Assembly: GCA_021613535.1 (NCBI GenBank)
Contig: CP075494.1
Span: 14,694,001 to 14,758,000, forward strand
Source: Adineta vaga
Taxonomy: Eukaryota; Rotifera
Direction: 5' to 3'
Length of the DNA: 64,000 nt
In this document: positions 58,761 through 64,000 of the stretch, piece by piece
Layout: each line of letters starts with the position of its first letter
How positions within the stretch are numbered: the stretch's first letter is position 1
Position numbers and translations under genes: made by a program
Notes under the pieces: generated by a model
Databases searched by the model: none
What the model saw: only the letters and a program-made list of their open reading frames with translations
Told to the model about the DNA's origin: nothing

Positions 58761-61003
58761 TTACTCTCCTTTTGGTATGAAATGTTCATTGATAATATCG
58801 AATATTTGTTTACGTTTTGATGTACCCATCGAATTTTGTTCACACCAATTGGCAAATGTTGCTGATGATTGAAGATTAATTGTAGGTGAACGATGTGCAA
58901 AAAAACTTTCAATATATTGCAAAATAAATAGACCACAATCGAAATAATTTGGTTGTTGTGGTACAGCAGCTTCAATTGCTGGTATTGTATCTAAGTTGAA
59001 GATTTTTCGTGCTGATGAACCAACAGGTAAGGGTTTTTTATGATCATATTCAAGTTGAAGAAATTCACGTAATGTCGCAGCAACACGATTTTTAGGACCA
59101 GTACGTAAAGAATCGAAAAGAATTATTGCTGGTGTTTGAGAACGATTTTTGCCAGTTTCTATCAACTTTTCATTGTCCGTACTGGCTTCATCTGCTTCAT
59201 CAACAATTTCAATTGTTCGAATATCAGATTTCGACGTTTCTTTTTCATGAGTACCATTAATAACAATCGAGTCGTTCAATTTCTTCTTTTTAGATTTCAA
59301 TTGCTCATCTAAATCATATGTTAAATGAAAACTATTTCCTTGTTGACAATCAATTCCTTACCATGTTTACCACTATCATCATCATCATCATCATCACTGA
59401 TTAGATCACCTTCAGTTGGAACATTATTATGAAATTGAATAAGTACAATATACCAATGAGCTGTTTGATTGATTGGTACAATTAGATAATCTTTTGAAAA
59501 TATATCTACATCACGAAGCCATCTTTTCACTCGACTATAACGTCGTTCAGCCGGCCTTTTCCAAAGATATTAAATAGATAATGATTTTCCAATACTAAAT
59601 CTACTTACGAAATATCGGATGTATCATCATTACTTTTCCGTGTTAATCGTGTGTAGAAAAACGAATTGAATAAATATGTACGTTGACGATCTTCTTCCGA
59701 AAGTTTTTCATAATAGACATATCTATTCAATCGAGAAAAACAATGAAGACACTCGAACTAAAAATGATTTGTCTATTACTGTAAGTAAAAATCAATAATA
59801 TTGTCATTGAGAAATTCACCCTCGTTTAAACACATTAAATCATCACGAGATAAATCAAATCGAATTGTATTATGATTCAAACCAACTGTTTTTGGACTTC
59901 TAGAAAAACAACAATAAAATAGAATCTGTTTATAATCAACATAAACTTCATAGGATTTAACGCTGTAATACACATGAAACGAGATAAGAAAGAGGCGTCC
60001 TTCAAATTGTGGTTTTCGTCAATATTTAAAATGAACTTACAGATCATTCGCCTTAAGTACGAATGGTGTTGTAATGGAACCTAATGCTGATACTTTGGCA
60101 AATCGAGATAAATTGTAGAGTTCTTGAGCTTTTGAGCCACTTATACAACAGATATTCTTGAAAAAGGAAAGATGATATGATTAGCAAAAGATAATATAGA
60201 GAATTTACTTACTAATCCAGAAGATTTCGCTTTTAAATAATGATAAATTGATGCAATATTTGCTTTTTCGATGTCTGCTTCTAAATGTTTCAAACAGAAA
60301 AGAATTCGGCGTCTTCTTTCATCTAGACAATGATCAAGATCAATTATATTTATATGAAAATTTCTAATAAACCTTTAGAATTCGGATCGAATTGTTTTCC
60401 TTGTTCATCTGATGATGGAATAAATTTTGCAAACAATTCCGCAAACTCTGGTCGTACTTGAATAAATGCAGCTGGTGGTTGGGATTGAAAGGAGAAGTAA
60501 AATGATAAAATGTCTGTATATGCTAATTTGATATTTAAATTTTCCATAAAAATACCTGAAAAACGATTCGAATGAAACGATATTTTCTTCGTAAATATTT
60601 TACTTTTTAGTTTTAATTCAAATTCAGTTTCTTTCATAACAATTATTTCTGATTCAACACTGTATTCAACAACACCAAAACGAACTGCCGAACAATGAAG
60701 TTCGTAAGGTTTTTTAATTAAATCTGCAGGCTTTACAGATAATTCTGGTATACGTATGATATCTTTACGATGAATTATCCAATCAGATGTTTGACTTTTG
60801 GGAGTTCCATTCATTGTCGTAGATGCTTGTTGTTTCACAGGGGTAATCACCGGTACATCCATCGCCGTTTTATTGTTATTATTATCATCACCATCATCAT
60901 CATCGCTCAAGCAGATGACTAATAAGATCGATCAATGAATGAGAATGAAAATGAAATGTTAGTAAAAGTTACCTTCAGGTTGAGGTGTGGATTTTTTGGC
61001 CAT
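58761..61003 (-). CDS. SENP6/7-like SUMO protease
   Basis: Ulp1-type cysteine protease that removes or trims SUMO chains. Exons are 60973-61003, 60373-60918, 60213-60322, 60041-60156, 59780-59899, 59609-59722, 59362-59555 and 58761-59308, giving 592 residues. The N-terminus has VICLSDDDDGDD, a textbook SUMO-interacting motif (hydrophobic core then acids). Catalytic residues are His379 (TAHWY), Asp476 (ILFDSLR), Gln in VPQQPNYFDCG, and Cys535 (DCGLF). CLNEGEFLNDNIIDFYL opens the catalytic domain. Between His and Asp lies an insertion of about 80 residues, acidic (seven Asp in a row) then lysine-rich, as is typical of the SENP6/7 group. An alternative acceptor at 59962/59963 would add 21 residues in frame. 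Confidence 0.9.
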
Positions 61004-61985
61004 GTGACCGTTGGTTATGATTAATTCATGATTAATTCGCTAAAAAGATTCGATGAAATTAGTAAAAAACAAAATGATTGATGTTTACTTTTCGATTACT
61101 ATAAAAAGAAATTATGGGAAGATTATTTGTCGACGACAGATTGATAGTTTGAAGCTCTGAAAAAAAGGAAGAGAAATTTTCGAATTCAAAGAAAAAAGTT
61201 GCTTACGTAAAGAGGAAGACTAATGAATTGAATTCGACAGTAGTTTGTAAAAGTTGATAGATCAAAGTTGAGATATTTTGCATTCGAGTAGAAAAATATA
61301 CGAAATTTGTTTTAGTTCGGTTGATGAAAACGTAATATAAAGGAATGACTGGATGATCGTTATTTATCCAATACGTTATTTTAATAAAGTAAATCAACAG
61401 ATGGCGTAAGATTTGTAGGGAAAAAAAGAAATATTATGTATTCTATATGAGTATAAACATACAACTGATCGTTTATTGGAAAGAAACTGAAAGCTTTTGG
61501 GTCTCATTGCATAAGTTCGATATATAATTGCTTTATTGAACAAAGGTAATTGAATATAATAACATTTTAGTCAAGATTTATACAGAGACATAATTCATTT
61601 TTATCCAACAGTTCACGTGTCTAAAGAATAATCTTCATAACATTTTTCTTTGAAATTCTACTGATTTGCGGGATGGGTGAGAAGTGAAGGTATAGGCGTA
61701 TTATCTACACCCATACCCTGATACTTTATGTGTACGACATGAGCAGCATTTATTTTGTCAATGAATAATGTCATCTTGCTTAACGTTCAGCCATATTTGT
61801 TGAATACTGGTATTTCAAAAAATATAAGGCGAGTATTGTTATACACATTACTTTTGCTTGATGATGTGTACTAGTGACATCTTATGTCCCATTTGTTTTA
61901 AGTAGTCGTAGTAACGAGATAGATGATGAATGTTAAGAAAAAGAAAAAAACATAAGTGTCAAATATTTATTTAAATTCTAATAAA
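61004..61985. other. Divergent spacer between SENP and FAIM
   Basis: Bidirectional upstream region for two genes pointing away from each other. It is AT-rich with a less AT-rich part near 61670-61760. The small frame at 61203-61397 shows no domain. Confidence 0.45.
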
Positions 61986-62578
61986 ATGAGTGATGTTGTT
62001 GGAACTTGGCAAGTTGCACTTTCCGATGGTATTCATAAAGTTGAATTTGAACAGTATGACTAAACGAAAAGTTTTAGAAATTTTCGATTTTTGAAATTTA
62101 TTCTTTTACTAGTGGCACAACATCTGGTAAACGTGTAATTCGTATTGATGGAAAAGAAACTCTTCGTCGTGATTGGCTTTTTAAACTTGTTGGCAAAGAG
62201 CCTTTTAAAATTGGTAAACATCAATGTACAATTAATATCGATGCGATCAGTGGTTTTGCTTATGAATATACTCTTGATGTTGATGGAAAACCTTTAGAAA
62301 AGTTCAGTGAGAATCGTTCGAAAATTAGTCGAACTTGGACATTATCACTCGATGGTGTGGATTACCGTGTTGTATTAGAAAAAGATACGTTAGATGTGTG
62401 GGTTAATGGTCAACGTATTGAAGCGAATGCTGAATTTACTGAAGACGGAACAGAAACGGCTTTTGATATTGCTGGTCATGCTGCTATTTTAAAAGCTGTT
62501 TCGACAGGCTATCGTCGACAAGGAATTAATCATGTATTATTTGTTGATGGAAATGAAATTCCTATCGCAAAAGAATAA
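61986..62578 (+). CDS. FAIM: Fas apoptotic inhibitory molecule 1
   Basis: Cytosolic beta-sandwich protein linked to protection from apoptosis and from protein aggregation in vertebrates. Exons 61986-62053 and 62113-62578 with a 59-nt intron give 177 residues, against about 179 in human FAIM1. Conserved blocks are WQVALSDGIHKVEFEHGTTS, INIDAISGFAYEYTL, DYRVVLEKDTLDVWVNG, DGTETAFDI and HVLFVDGNEIP. The first exon's donor is CA|GTATGA. Confidence 0.95.
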
Positions 62579-62898
62579 TGTTGAAATAAAAATAGCAAAC
62601 AAATCGTTTTTTTTTAAAATTATATTGTATATCAATGTGTATTTACTTTGTTTAATCTAAAGAAATATATGTTGTCAGTGATCTATTTTTTTTTAGATTC
62701 AATAATTGAAAATCTTATTTCTTTTGAGGCATTGCTTCAAATGATTTCTGCTAAGATGAATCATTATTTTGCGTTTAATACAAAGTATAATTTATATTCA
62801 CAAACCTTTTTATTGATAAGTAAAGATTCGAATAGATATTGATGTACTGAATATAACTAATCAGATGTGATTTTGTTTGTATAAAAATACGGTTTAAT
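62579..62898. other. Spacer after FAIM
   Basis: AT-rich. AATAAA at about 62585-62590 lies just after the FAIM stop. The frame at 62648-62842 has no domain and looks like chance. Confidence 0.4.
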
Positions 62899-63556
62899 AT
62901 GGTTGAAAAACCGCATTTTGTTTCTTATTTAGAAGAAGCATTAATTAGTTAGTTTCGTGTTCGATTTATTTATCTTGACTGAACATCTTTTTCGCTTTTT
63001 AATTGCGTTTTTAGAAGCAATTAAAACGTTTACTCATCATGAAAGACCGTTTCAAAAAACTCACCAAGAACACATTACAGATTTATCAAAACTTCTTGAG
63101 GTTTATAAAGATATGAAAGAATCGAAAATCAAAAAGATGACGACAGTACCACAATTAATGAACGATCTTTCTCCTGAAAGTGAACTTGTTCGTGGCTTGA
63201 GATTAATTAGTATTGATATTGAAGAAGAACAAAAGATTTCTAATGGTATTCAAGAAGTAATGAATAGAGAACTATCAAAATTTTCTTCATCTTTAGAAGA
63301 ATTTATTCGAACTATTCTAAATATTGCATCAGAAAAATGTCAAGCAGCATTACAATTAACAACTGAATTATTTTCTGATGCCAACTCAAATGATTATTTT
63401 GTAATAACAGTAGTACCCGATAATGATACTGCAGACAAATTTATACTATCGAAAGATTCACATATTCTTCGATGGCCTACTAGTCCAGCAAAACCATGGG
63501 AAACTCCTAGGGAACAAGTTTTGGATATTAATAATTTATATTTAAATAAGAAGTAA
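62899..63556 (+). CDS. Helical protein, unrecognised
   Basis: Two exons, 62899-62947 and 63015-63556, with a 67-nt intron (donor GTTAGT, acceptor GTTTTTAG), give 196 residues in a closed frame. It begins VEKPHFVSYLEEALIKAIKT. Most of it is predicted helix with heptad-like spacing (ITDLSKLLEVYKDMKESKIK, ISIDIEEEQKISNGIQEVMN), without signal peptide or membrane helix. It ends in a Pro/Trp-containing tail (LRWPTSPAKPWETPREQ). The coiled-coil texture suggests a cytoplasmic binding protein, but I recognise no family. Confidence 0.6.
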
Positions 63557-64000
63557 TCTTATAGTGTTTGATTTCTTTTTCCGTTCAATGACTGAAACTC
63601 AAGTTCATTGTTTTTATCAAGCAGAGTATATGAAGAGAACACTAGAAACAATTTCCTCATGATTTATGTTTAATGGTGATCTTTAAAATGTAATTGTTGA
63701 AGTGTAAAATTCATGATGTATAGAGAAAAGTACTTACGTTGTTGAAAGAAATCAACGAAATGAGATCTGGAGCATATTCGCACCAGATTTTCGACTCTTT
63801 TCTAAGCTAAGTTATATTTATCATTCAATGAATAAAGTATCTAGATCAATTATTTACGGATAGTTCTATATTTGAGGTATCTGTACAGTGAATACATACG
63901 TGTCGTTTGATTAAATAAGGAAAAATAAGCGCATAATGACATCCCAACAGATGAGATATCATTCCACATCGTTGATCATGAATAGTTCTCTTTTAAACAC
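63557..64000. other. 3' terminal flank
   Basis: AT-rich, nothing assignable before the window ends. Confidence 0.4.

Noticed and set aside
59947-59962. A separate 16-nt exon in the SENP gene
   Set aside because: A 47-nt intron after it would break the frame; either direct joining of 60041 to 59899 or one longer exon fits.

Overview
The window is nuclear DNA of a small animal. Genes are AT-rich and multi-exonic, almost all introns are about 47-85 nt with GT-AG ends, and the gene set is metazoan: Wnt, muscle myosin heavy chain, shisa-like protein, ciliary IFT22 and DRC12. The compact genes, the trypsin and F-box/LRR families and the scattered DNA-transposon debris fit a bdelloid rotifer best. 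That is an inference from style and content; no marker gene proves it.

Layout. (1) 0.4-6.3 kb, compact: an A/B-type cyclin, ARL2BP, a membrane alpha/beta-hydrolase and a small single-pass membrane protein. (2) 6.7-23.4 kb, an accessory island. Two nearly identical secreted proteases (WxxW domain plus trypsin domain) lie 14.4 kb apart in the same orientation. Between them are a 2-kb terminal-inverted-repeat element with internal tandem repeats and a palindrome, a piggyBac-like miniature element, a dead MULE/FLYWCH fragment, a dispersed repeat family, and the most unusual object in the window: a minus-strand F-box gene followed by ten tandem units of exactly 141 bp. Each unit is one 84-nt exon encoding one 28-residue ribonuclease-inhibitor-type leucine-rich repeat plus one 57-nt intron. 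(3) 24.9-27 kb: a Wnt5-like gene. (4) 29.6-38 kb: a muscle myosin heavy chain with a TATA/initiator promoter and a pair of mutually exclusive switch-I exons. (5) 38.2-45.7 kb: DRC12, IFT22, cyclophilin H, two unrecognised genes and the G-protein beta subunit. (6) 45.7-49.3 kb: gene-free, purine-rich and simple-sequence DNA. (7) 49.4-53.3 kb: ZNF622/REI1 and proline dehydrogenase. (8) 55.7-61 kb: a shisa-like protein, a RING-H2 protein and a SENP6/7-like SUMO protease. (9) 62-63.6 kb: FAIM and an unrecognised gene.

The LRR array was found by translating the tandem repeat on the minus strand. All ten exons are open, all are symmetric (phase 0 to phase 0), and the substitutions lie largely at residues that line the concave face of an LRR, while introns and framework are almost constant. 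It looks like a recently amplified, homogenised recognition surface. The best candidates for new biology are this array, the myosin switch-I exon pair and the protease duplication. All gene models were spliced by eye and checked only for reading-frame closure.
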